Positions 5,479-14,279 are shown, counted from the stretch's first letter. The stretch: DNA of 64,000 bases from CAZYHU01 sp964524475 (GCA_964524475.1 CAZGCO010000001.1:1-64000); one strand, 5' to 3'. Notes: a model not told the origin generated them from the sequence alone. Numbers and translations are program-made.

Positions 5479-6996
5479 ATGCAAACAATTCCTGAAAATG
5501 TTTCACATGTAACACAATTACTTGTAGAAAATAACTACGAGGCTTTTTTGGTGGGCGGGTGTGTACGCGATATGATCATGAATAAAAATCCCAAGGATTA
5601 TGACATTGCGACCAATGCAACACCAGAACAGATTGTTGCGGTTTTTGAAACAACAGAATTACGTGTTGTGTATGAAAATAGTTTTGGTACGGTATCAATT
5701 GTTTTTGAACATGAACCACTTGATAGTAATGTTCGTGAAATCCAGATTACTCCATATCGAACAGAAGGGAATTATACCGATCATCGTCATCCTGACAGTG
5801 TGTCGTTTAGTACCAATATCCATGATGATTTGTCTCGTCGTGATTTTACGATTAATGCGATTGCAGTCAGTGGGATGCCTGGTGAAATTTTTATTGATCC
5901 GTTTCACGGTGTTGATGATATTAATAAAAAAATAATTCAATGTGTTGGAAATCCTGGTGAACGTTTCACTGAAGATGCGTTACGTATCATGCGATGTATT
6001 AGATTTGCTGCTCAGTTGAATTTCGCTGTTTCACGTGAAACACTGGATGCTATCCTGGAAACAAAACATTTATTACAAAATATTTCTATTGAACGTATTC
6101 GTGATGAGTTTGTAAAAATAATTGATTCTGAAAATCCTGGTATGGGAATGTTTCTCATGAAACAGTTGGGAATATTAGAAATTATTTTACCTGAAATTAT
6201 TCCCGCTATTGGTTGTGTGCAGGGTGGGGTACATATTTATGATGTGTATGATCATTTGGTTCATGCATGTCAGCATGCGGCAAATAAAAAATATTCGTTT
6301 CACGTGAAACTGGCTGCACTGTTTCATGATATCGGAAAACCAAAAACACGAAGACTAGGTATCAAAAAAGCGTATACGTTTTATGGACACGAAGTGGTCG
6401 GTGCACGTATAACACAAAAGATAATGGAGCGCATGAAATTTTCATCGGCAGATATCGATCAGGTGGTAACGTTGGTTCGGTGGCATATGTTTTTCTCTGA
6501 TACTGAGATGATTACCTTGTCACCAGTACGTCGTATGATAGCGAACGTGAAACACTTGGAAAAATATAATAACGATGTTTCACAAAATCCTATTTGGATA
6601 TTGATGCAGATACGTGAATGCGATCGTGTTGGTATGAACAAGGTTGAGGCACCATATCGATTACGAAAATATTTTGCTATGATCGAGGAATGTTTGCGTG
6701 ATCCCATCAGTGTTTCACAGTTGGTTATAGATGGGGATTATCTCATGAATGTGTTACACGTAAAACCAGGACCACGCATGGGATGGATGTTGCATGCAAT
6801 GCTCGAAGAAGTATTAGAATATCCAGAAAAAAATACCTTGGAATGTTTATCAGATCTCGTGAAACACTATGAAATACTGGATGATAGTACATTACGAAAT
6901 CTAGGAACATCAGGTAAAGAAAAAAAAGAAGTCATGGATAGGGCGGTCGTGAAACAGTTGCACACAAAACATGGGGTACATAAAAAACATGTCTAA
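5479..6996 (+). CDS. cca: CCA tRNA nucleotidyltransferase with HD domain
   Basis: The 505-residue enzyme adds or repairs the CCA end of tRNAs. The N-terminal head has FLVGGCVRDMIMNKNPKDYDIATNA, with the GG...RD and DxD metal-binding pattern, followed by RRDFTINAIA and the RFTEDALRIMRCIRFAAQL motif. An HD domain follows at about 275-370 (LAALFHDIGKPKTRR). None of the four tRNA genes in this window encodes CCA, so the activity is needed. The coding sequence contains parS-like sites at 5499, 6027 (perfect) and 6296, and many half-sites (GTGAAACA or TGTTTCAC near 6546, 6576, 6712, 6862 and 6950). Confidence 0.93.
   Translation: MQTIPENVSHVTQLLVENNYEAFLVGGCVRDMIMNKNPKDYDIATNATPEQIVAVFETTELRVVYENSFGTVSIVFEHEPLDSNVREIQITPYRTEGNYTDHRHPDSVSFSTNIHDDLSRRDFTINAIAVSGMPGEIFIDPFHGVDDINKKIIQCVGNPGERFTEDALRIMRCIRFAAQLNFAVSRETLDAILETKHLLQNISIERIRDEFVKIIDSENPGMGMFLMKQLGILEIILPEIIPAIGCVQGGVHIYDVYDHLVHACQHAANKKYSFHVKLAALFHDIGKPKTRRLGIKKAYTFYGHEVVGARITQKIMERMKFSSADIDQVVTLVRWHMFFSDTEMITLSPVRRMIANVKHLEKYNNDVSQNPIWILMQIRECDRVGMNKVEAPYRLRKYFAMIEECLRDPISVSQLVIDGDYLMNVLHVKPGPRMGWMLHAMLEEVLEYPEKNTLECLSDLVKHYEILDDSTLRNLGTSGKEKKEVMDRAVVKQLHTKHGVHKKHV
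5499..5514. promoter_or_regulatory. parS-like site 10
   Basis: TGTTTCACATGTAACA, 14 of 16 matches, within the first codons of cca. Confidence 0.5.
6027..6042. promoter_or_regulatory. Perfect parS consensus site 11
   Basis: TGTTTCACGTGAAACA, 16 of 16 matches, inside cca, where it encodes part of AVSRETL. Confidence 0.75.
6296..6311. promoter_or_regulatory. parS-like site 12
   Basis: CGTTTCACGTGAAACT, 14 of 16 matches with an intact central 14-base palindrome, inside cca. It is the last full site in the window. Confidence 0.6.
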
Positions 6997-7047
6997 ACAA
7001 TATAACAAGAGGGGCACGCGTAGCGTGCCCCTCTTGTTATATTGTTT
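6995..7047. terminator. 24-bp perfect hairpin terminator after cca
   Basis: Positions 6995-7018 pair with 7024-7047 around CGTAG. The GC-rich core GGGGCACG/CGTGCCCC is flanked by long AT arms that supply the T tract. The left arm starts within the cca stop codon. Confidence 0.9.
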
Positions 7048-7101
7048 TGTTTCACAGTCCCGTGAAACATACAGGGTTTTATGTTATAATGGTGTTTATC
7101 T

Positions 7102-8085
7102 ATGAATATACTCATCCAGGCTATTATTATCATTGTTATTACGGGATTTTTTGCCATGCTCGAAGCGGCACTGTTCACGGTTTCATTGTCACGTGCACGA
7201 GTATTAGCGTCTCAGGGAAAACCAGGAGCAGGGTCATTATTAATCGTGAAACAGTCTATGGCACGATCGATTTTTCTCTTGGTCGTATTCATGAATATAT
7301 CAACGGTATTGGGTAGTATCATTTTGGGTAAACATGCCAGCGAAGAATTTGGTGGTGATGTTGGATTGATTTCACTCTTGATGACTATTGGAATTATTTT
7401 CTTTGGAGAACTGATCCCAAAAAGTATCGGAGATAAACACGCAGAAAACTTGGGTAGATTTTTTGCTCCTGTGATATTATTTATTACAAAATTATTCAGT
7501 CCGGTGGTATGGATATATGAAAAAATAATTCACCTGGTTATAGGTACGCATACAGTACCCGTATCCGAAGATGATCTGCGCATATTATCAGAAACCAGTC
7601 ATACTGAAGGAGAAATAGAACTGAATGAAAAAAATATTATCTTGAATACTTTTCGGATGAACGATATGACTGCTGCTGATATTATGACACCCCGCAGTGT
7701 GGTAGAAATGTTATCCAGTACAATTACTCTGGAACAGGCGTTGATCATTATCGGAGAAAAACCATATTCGCGAATTCCTGTGTATGCTAGCTCCATAGAT
7801 GATGTTATAGGATATGTTTCATCAAAAGATATTTTACGAGGATTAGCCCACGGTGAACATGCAACCTTGATACAAAAATATGTAAAACCAATTCGCAAGA
7901 TTCCAAATACTATGCGGTCTGATCATTTACTTTCATTATTTCAAAAAAATAAAATTCACTGTGCTATTGTTGTAGATGAATTCCGTCAGGTGGTTGGGTT
8001 GGTAACATTGGAAGACGTTCTCGAAGTACTCGTAGGTGAGATTATGGATGAAACAGATGAAGTAGAAGACTTGCGAAAGATATAA
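7102..8085 (+). CDS. CNNM/CBS-domain membrane protein (HlyC/CorC family)
   Basis: The 327-residue protein has a four-segment CNNM (DUF21) domain in residues 1-145, including GFFAMLEAALFTVSLSRAR and FFGELIPKSIGDKHA. Two CBS domains follow at about 190-315 (DIMTPRSVVEM, IPVYASSIDDVIGYVSSKD, VVDEFRQVVGLVTLEDVLE). The extra CorC/HlyC C-terminal domain of longer relatives is missing. Related proteins are linked to magnesium or cobalt efflux and homeostasis; the substrate here is an inference. TATAAT at 7085-7090 lies 11 bases before the ATG. Confidence 0.85.
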   Translation: MNILIQAIIIIVITGFFAMLEAALFTVSLSRARVLASQGKPGAGSLLIVKQSMARSIFLLVVFMNISTVLGSIILGKHASEEFGGDVGLISLLMTIGIIFFGELIPKSIGDKHAENLGRFFAPVILFITKLFSPVVWIYEKIIHLVIGTHTVPVSEDDLRILSETSHTEGEIELNEKNIILNTFRMNDMTAADIMTPRSVVEMLSSTITLEQALIIIGEKPYSRIPVYASSIDDVIGYVSSKDILRGLAHGEHATLIQKYVKPIRKIPNTMRSDHLLSLFQKNKIHCAIVVDEFRQVVGLVTLEDVLEVLVGEIMDETDEVEDLRKI

Positions 8086-8130
8086 TAAATAAAAAACGAT
8101 TTCATGTAATGAAATCGTTTTTTATTTATT
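8084..8130. terminator. Bidirectional palindromic terminator
   Basis: A near-perfect palindrome centred on 8107 (AAAAAACGATTTCAT and its complement) lies between the convergent genes at 7102 and 8129. The arms give T tracts in both directions. Confidence 0.85.
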
Positions 8131-8719
8131 ATTTTTTCTGAAAATCTTTTATCACTGTCCAGAGCATAGTCACTGCACCTGTCATGAGCGCGATACGCGC
8201 AACCCAAATAAAAATATTTTCATAGGGTTCAATATTAGCAAACAGTGATACGAAAAACATACTTGCAAATACAAATGATTTCACCGCATCTGCGAGTACA
8301 TGCCATCGTAACCCACTGCACAATATATCATGTCCATCGGTGTGGTCGTGATGTGTATGAAGTAGTCTATGTTGTATGATACCTAGAATACCAATAATTA
8401 GAAACATCCACCCTGCGTGATGATGTTCATGTGATGCTGATAGGGACACAACAACACCTGTGATAGTGGCAGTGGCAATAACGATACTTGATAGAGTGCG
8501 GAATAAATGCTGACGTGCCGGTGATAAAGAAACAACATCTCGGGATAATAATAACCCCCACAACGCAATTCCCAAATGAGATCCTGCATGACCCAGGTCA
8601 GCAAGTAATAACGAACTGGGCTCATGAATGAGCGAAATAATTTCTATTCCAAAAATACATGCTCCGGTTATAACCAGTGACACATAAATATTATTTTTTA
8701 TAGGTATATTATTATGCAT
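8129..8719 (-). CDS. CDF-like cation transporter membrane domain
   Basis: The 196-residue protein has about six hydrophobic segments. Two motifs resemble cation diffusion facilitators: LLADLGHAGSHLG in the second segment and WHVLADAVKSF in the fifth, which are the metal-site helices. A His-rich loop (SHEHHHAG, HTHHDHTDGHD) lies between, as in zinc CDF proteins. The usual second Asp in the first motif appears to be His, and the C-terminal cytoplasmic domain is absent, so it is a short variant. Zinc or a similar metal is likely but not shown. On the minus strand TATGAT lies eight bases before the ATG. Confidence 0.6.
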   Translation of the reverse strand: MHNNIPIKNNIYVSLVITGACIFGIEIISLIHEPSSLLLADLGHAGSHLGIALWGLLLSRDVVSLSPARQHLFRTLSSIVIATATITGVVVSLSASHEHHHAGWMFLIIGILGIIQHRLLHTHHDHTDGHDILCSGLRWHVLADAVKSFVFASMFFVSLFANIEPYENIFIWVARIALMTGAVTMLWTVIKDFQKK

Positions 8720-8781
8720 ATCTCGTTATCATACCCGAAAAGAGGTTTTTTGTATATTGATATTCCCAGTGTTCTAAACAC

Positions 8782-8809
8782 TTGCAAAAAAATACTGGTA
8801 TGCTATAAT
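8782..8809 (+). promoter_or_regulatory. rpsO promoter
   Basis: TTGCAA (8782-8787), a 16-base spacer ending in TGC, and TATAAT (8804-8809). The ATG begins seven bases after the hexamer, so transcription should start at or next to the first base of the start codon. Confidence 0.75.
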
Positions 8810-8815
8810 AGTCCC

Positions 8816-9079
8816 ATGATTACCAAACAGAAAAAACAAAAAATTATTACTGATTTTGGACGCACAGCAACTGATACTGGATCTCCAGAGGTGCAAATTG
8901 CCCTCATTTCTGAACAAATCAGTCATTTAACGAATCATCTCCAAACCCACAAAAAAGATCTTCATTCTCGTCGTGGTCTTGTGATGATGGTATCTGAACG
9001 TCGTAAATTGTTAAACTACTTGAAAAAGAAAAGTTTCGAAACCTACGAAACAATTATGAAAAAAGTAGGCCTCAAATAA
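8816..9079 (+). CDS. rpsO: 30S ribosomal protein uS15
   Basis: The 87-residue protein is full length for uS15, which binds 16S rRNA helices in the central domain of the small subunit. Visible signature: FGRTATDTGSPEVQIALIS, ISHLTNHLQTHKKDLHSRRGL and RRKLLNYLKKK. I start at 8816 and not at an upstream in-frame codon, because the upstream residues have no homology and the promoter's -10 ends six bases before this ATG. A strong palindromic terminator follows. Confidence 0.97.
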   Translation: MITKQKKQKIITDFGRTATDTGSPEVQIALISEQISHLTNHLQTHKKDLHSRRGLVMMVSERRKLLNYLKKKSFETYETIMKKVGLK

Positions 9080-9093
9080 TCTGTACATAATGT

Positions 9094-9129
9094 AAAGAAA
9101 AATACTCACCATGGTGAGTATTTTTCTTT
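9094..9129. terminator. rpsO terminator
   Basis: A perfect 36-base palindrome (AAAGAAAAATACTCACCA and its complement) with a T run on either strand. Confidence 0.85.
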
Positions 9130-9149
9130 TCCTGTGATATACTATTTTT

Positions 9150-10145
9150 ATGAATAACCCATTAATAAATAATAATATTATTGATGAAAAAAAATCTGAC
9201 TCTATCATACCAGCACCTGGTACGGTATCACGTGTGCGTACTATGGGTGGAGACATTGCCCTGATGCAGAGTAAAGACAATTCTGCAATATCCAGTGAAC
9301 TATTGCGTAATGAACGTATCCGTGAAACAAGTCAACAACAAGAATCCAGTATGGGTTCCAAAAAAATTATATACATATTATTTGCGTGCCTATTAGTTGC
9401 CTGTGGGGGATGGTTGTTGTTTGTTGGTGTTTCAAGTTTTATTCCAGAATCTATTCAAATCATTACTCGTCCACGTGATCCCAGTTTGTATGCTCCACTC
9501 GTCATAGATAATCTTGCAACACCAGTGGTATTGGACGGCTTGGATATAAAAAATATTTCACCAAAAATTATAGATATTATTCGTGAAACAAAGAATAACG
9601 AAACATCGGTCATAGGAATACCTTTGATGATAGAAAATAAATCAGCAACCGTAAAAAATATTTTATTCACGAACAATGGGGCAGGGGTAACGAATATTAT
9701 TGCAGATCAAAATATTTTTTACGGTATCGTCTATAATCCTGTCGAGAGTCCTTTTTTGGTTATTACGTTGCCGACATATGATACAGGGTATACGGTTATG
9801 AATGCATGGACGAAAACTATTGTTCGCGATATCGGTATATGGATGCTTGTTCCAGATACTCTTGTGAATGACCCTGTTGCTACCTATACATCTAAAATGG
9901 AATTAGTACAAAATAGAGATATTACCCATATCGTGCCCGTCATAAAAAAACCTGTTGTATCAGGGGTGGGATCTGAAAAATTGGAAACAGGTATAGAAAG
10001 TATTTCAACCACAGTCAAAGACCCAGAACCATTATTTTCATGGACCTTTTTAGACCAACGTCATATATTGGTTACTCGTTTTGCGGAAACTATTCCTGAA
10101 ATAACCCGTAGATTCTATGAACGTCAAGGGAGAACAGGGAATTAA
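9150..10145 (+). CDS. Single-pass membrane protein of unknown function
   Basis: The 331-residue protein has a polar cytoplasmic N-terminus of about 70 residues, one membrane segment at about 73-95 (IIYILFACLLVACGGWLLFVG), and a large beta-rich outer domain. I do not recognise the family. The stand-alone form and N-in topology are typical of CPR envelope proteins. TATACT at 9138-9143 lies six bases before the ATG. The C-terminal part (FSWTFLDQRHILVTRFAETIPEI) resembles the end of a repeated beta module but has no diagnostic motif. Confidence 0.7.
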   Translation: MNNPLINNNIIDEKKSDSIIPAPGTVSRVRTMGGDIALMQSKDNSAISSELLRNERIRETSQQQESSMGSKKIIYILFACLLVACGGWLLFVGVSSFIPESIQIITRPRDPSLYAPLVIDNLATPVVLDGLDIKNISPKIIDIIRETKNNETSVIGIPLMIENKSATVKNILFTNNGAGVTNIIADQNIFYGIVYNPVESPFLVITLPTYDTGYTVMNAWTKTIVRDIGIWMLVPDTLVNDPVATYTSKMELVQNRDITHIVPVIKKPVVSGVGSEKLETGIESISTTVKDPEPLFSWTFLDQRHILVTRFAETIPEITRRFYERQGRTGN

Positions 10146-10184
10146 ATACGTGACTTTTTTTCTCTATCTGATATACTTGGGGTC

Positions 10185-10553
10185 ATGATTAAAACAAAGC
10201 TTAACCATTTTGAAAAACTCCTCATCGAGGAAAAAACCATGCTCACCGAGGAGTTAGTAGCTATTGCTACTCAAAATGAATATGGTGATTGGCAAGTTTC
10301 TCCGGAACGTCAAGAAGACGGGGCAGAAGCTGATGAAAATTCTCAGGCAGATATTGTCGAAGATTTCGAGTCAAAGACAGGTCGTTTAGAAGTATTAGAA
10401 AAAAGATATAATCAAATCGAACGCGCACTGGAACGTATTACTCAGGGAACCTATGGTGTTTGTCTGAAATCTGGTAAACCTATTGAAATGGATCGTTTGG
10501 AAGCAAACCCAGCAGCTGAAACGTGTAAAGCCATGATGAATGTACGAGGATAA
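10185..10553 (+). CDS. DksA/TraR-family protein with a reduced zinc finger
   Basis: The 122-residue protein has the coiled-coil and C-terminal layout of DksA/TraR: an acidic stretch (EDGAEADENSQADIVEDFESKTGR), then LEVLEKRYNQIERALERITQGTYGVC, and LEANPAAETC. DksA proteins enter the RNA polymerase secondary channel and act with ppGpp. Only two of the usual four zinc cysteines remain (GVC and ETC), so the finger may be held without zinc. TATACT at 10172-10177 lies seven bases before the ATG, with a GTGACT-type -35. No partner genes are in an operon with it. Confidence 0.8.
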   Translation: MIKTKLNHFEKLLIEEKTMLTEELVAIATQNEYGDWQVSPERQEDGAEADENSQADIVEDFESKTGRLEVLEKRYNQIERALERITQGTYGVCLKSGKPIEMDRLEANPAAETCKAMMNVRG

Positions 10554-10580
10554 CAAGACACTCAAAAGGGTGTTTTTGTT

Positions 10581-10609
10581 TTGCGCAAAAATTATCCTTG
10601 GTTTATAAT
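10581..10609 (+). promoter_or_regulatory. comM promoter
   Basis: TTGCGC (10581-10586), 17-base spacer, TATAAT (10604-10609). The hexamer ends nine bases before the ATG at 10619, which fixes that start and excludes 10598. Confidence 0.65.
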
Positions 10610-10618
10610 AAATATATT

Positions 10619-12142
10619 ATGAAAACATTTTCACGTGTATTTTCTGCTCAGCCATATCAGTTGTCAGGACATATTGTTTCTGTGGAGATTGATATTACCA
10701 ATGGTCTGCATGCGTTTACGATCGTGGGTCTCCCTGATAAATCTATTGATGAATCACGTGACCGTGTTGCCAGTGCAATAAAAAATAGTGGATATATTTC
10801 TCCGAAACAGGAAAATCATAAAACCGTTGTGAGTCTGGCACCAGCAGAATTACGCAAGGAGGGTGCATATTATGATCTGGCTATTGCGGTTGGATATTTG
10901 TTATCAAATCATGAATTGGATTTTGATCCGTCAGGAAAAATATTTGTTGGAGAATTATCATTGAACGGGGAATTGAAAAATATTCATGGGGTATTACCCA
11001 TTGTTCGTGCAGCACGTGATGCTGGGTTTTCTGAGATATTTGTACCCCTTGATAATGCTGATGAAGCGTCACTTATTACTGGGATTATGGTATATCCTGC
11101 AAAGACGCTCCGTGAGGTAATTGACCATCTCAGTCAACAGTCTATTCTGGATGGATATGTTCCGCGTACTATTACCCCAGAACGTATTGATGCATTGGTA
11201 GATTTCAGAGATATTCGTGGTCAAGAATCTGCAAAACGAGGTTTAGAAATCGCCGCTGCAGGTGGTCATAATATCATCATGTCAGGACCTCCTGGTACAG
11301 GTAAAACTATGCTTGCACGTGCATTCACAGGGATACTGCCACAGTTGGCAGAGCCAGAGATGCTTGAAGTGACGGGAATACACAGTATCGCAGGAATATT
11401 AAAAGATACGGTAGTGTATTATCCACCATTTCGTTCGCCACATCATACATCCAGTTACGTATCTATTATTGGCGGGGGAACTGTTCCAAAACCAGGCGAG
11501 GTGACATTGGCTCATAATGGAGTACTGTTCATGGATGAATTTCCAGAATTCGACGCACGGGTTATTGAATCTCTGCGGCAACCTATCGAAGATAAAATCG
11601 TAAACATTGCCCGTGCGCGTGGGTCAGCAAGTTTTCCTGCACGGTTTACATTACTTGCTGCAATGAATCCATGTCCTTGTGGGAACAAGGGAGCTCTTCA
11701 TAAACAATGTATTTGTAGTCCTGTGGACATGGCTCGGTATCGCAAGAAACTGTCTGGTCCTATTATGGATCGTATTGATATATGGCTTACGGTGGAACAT
11801 ATTGATTATGACAAATTATCTGCGACTGAAATTAATGCAGAACATAGTCATGATATTGCTGAACGTGTTGCACGAGTACGTGATGTACAAGCAAAACGAT
11901 TCGGTTCCACGGCAAAACTAAATGCCCATATGCATGCAAAAGATATTGCAGCTGAACATATGTCGACAGAGGTAACGCAAGTATTAAATGAGAGCGCTAC
12001 AAAACTGAAACTGTCCCCACGTGCATATCATCGGATAATAAAACTGGCTCGCACGATTGCTGACTTGGATTATGCGGAACATATTAATACTGACCATATA
12101 TTAGAAGCGTTACAATATAGACCGAGNNNNNNNNNNCAATAA
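10619..12142 (+). CDS. comM: ComM/YifB-family Mg-chelatase-like AAA+ ATPase
   Basis: About 507 residues, the usual length. An N-terminal Lon-protease-like fold (residues 1-170: VEIDITNGLHAFTIVGLPD, ESRDRVASAIKNSG) precedes the AAA+ domain with Walker A GPPGTGKTML, Walker B VLFMDEFPEF and NPCPCGNKGAL, and the C-terminal Mg-chelatase domain. In naturally competent bacteria ComM is a hexameric helicase that extends branch migration during transformation. The window also holds a ComEC-like hydrolase and type IV secretion-like genes, so DNA uptake is plausible. A ten-N gap at 12127-12136 hides the last few codons; the stop at 12140 is provisional. Confidence 0.93.
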   Translation: MKTFSRVFSAQPYQLSGHIVSVEIDITNGLHAFTIVGLPDKSIDESRDRVASAIKNSGYISPKQENHKTVVSLAPAELRKEGAYYDLAIAVGYLLSNHELDFDPSGKIFVGELSLNGELKNIHGVLPIVRAARDAGFSEIFVPLDNADEASLITGIMVYPAKTLREVIDHLSQQSILDGYVPRTITPERIDALVDFRDIRGQESAKRGLEIAAAGGHNIIMSGPPGTGKTMLARAFTGILPQLAEPEMLEVTGIHSIAGILKDTVVYYPPFRSPHHTSSYVSIIGGGTVPKPGEVTLAHNGVLFMDEFPEFDARVIESLRQPIEDKIVNIARARGSASFPARFTLLAAMNPCPCGNKGALHKQCICSPVDMARYRKKLSGPIMDRIDIWLTVEHIDYDKLSATEINAEHSHDIAERVARVRDVQAKRFGSTAKLNAHMHAKDIAAEHMSTEVTQVLNESATKLKLSPRAYHRIIKLARTIADLDYAEHINTDHILEALQYRPXXXXQ

Positions 12143-12199
12143 TGTTTTCTTTGTTATTTTTGCGAATGTGATTGATTTCAAAGAGAAAAATAAAATATC

Positions 12200-12227
12200 A
12201 AAAAAGCTTCCCCTGGGAAGCTTTTTT
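12200..12227 (+). terminator. comM terminator
   Basis: AAAAAAGCTTCCC (12200-12212) pairs with GGGAAGCTTTTTT (12215-12227) around CT. The truB promoter starts immediately after it. Confidence 0.85.
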
Positions 12228-12242
12228 GTGTATAACGTATAC

Positions 12243-12977
12243 ATGCATCCGCATATTATCTATAAACAACGCGGGGAAAACCTGGCTGAACTGGTCGTGC
12301 GGGCACGGCAGTTTTTTGATATTCCTATCAATACCCCGGTTACCTATGCTGGACGATTAGATCCACTTGCAGAAGGGGTGATGATACTTTTGTCAGGAGA
12401 TGATGTACATCATAAAGAAATATTTTTAGGATTGGACAAGGTATATACCGTGACGGTAGTACTTGGTATTACGACAGACAGTTATGATGTGTTAGGAATG
12501 CCGACACTCCAAAATAATAATATGATAACAAAAGAAAATATTATTGATGTTTTGTATAAACAAAAAAATATCACCACCCAAACCTATCCACAGTATTCAT
12601 CAAAAACGGTGAATGGTGTTCCGCTCTGGAAACATACACGAGACGGTAATCAGGTAGAATTGCCTACACGTGATGTAAAAATTCATGATGTTACCTTGAT
12701 TGAAACAAGTATTATTACCGCGTCTGAATTATTGAAACAGGTGCGATATATTACGGATACGGTACAGGGTGATTTTCGTCAAAATGAAATTTATAATACT
12801 TGGGAAAAAATATTCTCCCATGATGAAACATTTCACACACTTGTGATACGTTATCATGTCGGGTCGGGAACGTATATTCGTAATCTCGTTCATGAACTGG
12901 GACAAGATCTGGGTACAGGGGCAGTGATTCTGAAATTGGTTCGAGAGCAGGTGGGTGATTATATAATAGAAAAATAA
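12243..12977 (+). CDS. truB: tRNA pseudouridine(55) synthase
   Basis: The 244-residue enzyme makes pseudouridine 55 in the tRNA T loop. The catalytic motif YAGRLDPLAEGVMILL is intact with its Asp. KVYTVTVVLGITTDSYDVLG, YPQYSSKTVNGVPLW and GSGTYIRNLVHELGQDLG match the family. The usual N-terminal KPxGxTS motif is altered to YKQRGENLAEL. I start at 12243: the in-frame codons upstream run through the comM terminator, and TATAAC at 12231-12236 lies six bases before this ATG. The C-terminal PUA domain is absent. Confidence 0.92.
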   Translation: MHPHIIYKQRGENLAELVVRARQFFDIPINTPVTYAGRLDPLAEGVMILLSGDDVHHKEIFLGLDKVYTVTVVLGITTDSYDVLGMPTLQNNNMITKENIIDVLYKQKNITTQTYPQYSSKTVNGVPLWKHTRDGNQVELPTRDVKIHDVTLIETSIITASELLKQVRYITDTVQGDFRQNEIYNTWEKIFSHDETFHTLVIRYHVGSGTYIRNLVHELGQDLGTGAVILKLVREQVGDYIIEK

Positions 12978-12994
12978 GAAAGTATTTTTTCTTA

Positions 12995-13089
12995 TAATCT
13001 TTTTATTGTTTATAAGAACTCGTGACACCTGTGGTACCTGTGTATTGCTTGGTGCACTCAAACATTGTTATAAAAAATACAAAGATTAT
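12995..13089. repeat. Structured dispersed repeat, copy 1
   Basis: Positions 13011-13089 match 27416-27493 at about 90% by eye. This copy has 22-base terminal inverted repeats (12995-13016 with 13068-13089, about 20 of 22 paired). Inside, GTACC and GGTGC can pair; in the other copy the first is GCACC, so pairing is kept by a T/C change. It lies 17 bases after the truB stop. It may be a structured RNA 3' end or a small mobile repeat. Confidence 0.65.
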
Positions 13090-13144
13090 GATAAAAACAA
13101 TAGATGTTGTTTTTATTTATTGGTTTCTGTATAATTAGTATATT

Positions 13145-14224
13145 ATGAAAAAAACACTCTTTATTATTGCCTTGGCTATTATGAGTATAGGAACTACTGT
13201 TTTTGCGGTAGGTGGAGCTTCATGGGAGGGGGGCGATCCGACACTCCGCACCGTGGGTGTAGAATCAGTTTCTAATACCAGTGCCACCCTGAAAGCATTT
13301 TATAGTTCAGAGGATATTGATTATAATGGTGATGATAGTCCATCACTGTATATGGAATATGGCCCTGGTGGTAATCTGTCGTTTACTACAGAAACAAAAT
13401 ACCAACCACATGGTAGTCGTACAGAATTATTCCCTGTTAAAGACCTTCGTCCGTCAACATCATACAGTTTTCGCGCCGTATTGTTGTATAACAATAAAAT
13501 TGCAAAGGGTGATATTATGACGTTTCCTACGACCAGTTCTCCAACAACAGGAAAGGTAGATACTATTCCTGATACCAATCAAAATAATACTAATACGAAC
13601 ACAACAGGGACGACCAGTAATACATCGACCACTACAACATCAGGAACAGAATCATATTCTGTTTGGGGTTGGTTGTTCGGTACGAGTAATAAACAAGATA
13701 CTACAAAACAACGTGTTAATCGCCCATCATCAGTCGTGACCGATGGTGTAAAACTATCTATTACCAACGGGCAATTACGCACCCGAACAAATGACAAATT
13801 GGCATATATCATAGAATATTCAAACAAGTCAAAAAAAGATTTGAAAAATGTTAGTATTGAACTTGTCTTGCCATTTGAATATGCTTTTGTTAGTAGTAAC
13901 AAGGGACAATATGACCAAACAAATCATTCGGTAATTGCAGATATTCGTACCTTGAATAAAAATGAATCTGGGGTAATGTCAGTAATTGTGTTGGCATTAG
14001 GTAAAACACCTAATTCATATACCGAAGCAGTTGCACGTATCGTACATGACGAAGGAATCTATACGGTATACGACACTGATGAATATGTAACGACCACTGT
14101 ACGTGGTACGACATCTACTGGTAACAGTATGGGAAGTTCTACGTTTATCGGTTGGTTTGTCATCATGTTGATTATTGCAGGATTGGTATTTGTATCATAT
14201 AGATATTTCAAGAAAGACAAATAG
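13145..14224 (+). CDS. Surface protein: Fn3-like + DUF11-like domains, C-terminal anchor
   Basis: The 359-residue protein has a signal peptide (1-21, ending TTVFA), a fibronectin-III-like domain at about 30-128 (SVSNTSATLKAF, LRPSTSYSFRAVLLYN), a Thr/Asn-rich linker, a DUF11-like domain at about 205-300 (LAYIIEYSNKSKKDLKNVSIELVLP), and a C-terminal membrane segment (332-352) followed by RYFKKDK. This predicts an exported, membrane-anchored adhesin-like protein. The DUF11-like region and C-terminal anchor match the larger protein at 47921, so the two are paralogues. TATAAT at 13130-13135 lies nine bases before the ATG. Confidence 0.8.
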   Translation: MKKTLFIIALAIMSIGTTVFAVGGASWEGGDPTLRTVGVESVSNTSATLKAFYSSEDIDYNGDDSPSLYMEYGPGGNLSFTTETKYQPHGSRTELFPVKDLRPSTSYSFRAVLLYNNKIAKGDIMTFPTTSSPTTGKVDTIPDTNQNNTNTNTTGTTSNTSTTTTSGTESYSVWGWLFGTSNKQDTTKQRVNRPSSVVTDGVKLSITNGQLRTRTNDKLAYIIEYSNKSKKDLKNVSIELVLPFEYAFVSSNKGQYDQTNHSVIADIRTLNKNESGVMSVIVLALGKTPNSYTEAVARIVHDEGIYTVYDTDEYVTTTVRGTTSTGNSMGSSTFIGWFVIMLIIAGLVFVSYRYFKKDK

Positions 14225-14279
14225 ATAATAATAATGGCGGCACCCGTAGGGTGCCGCCATTATTATTATCTATTTGTCT
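14215..14279. terminator. 31-bp palindromic terminator shared by convergent genes
   Basis: Positions 14215-14245 pair with 14249-14279 around GTA. The core GGCGGCACCC/GGGTGCCGCC is flanked by AT arms, and the outer arms include the stop codons of both flanking genes. Confidence 0.9.
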
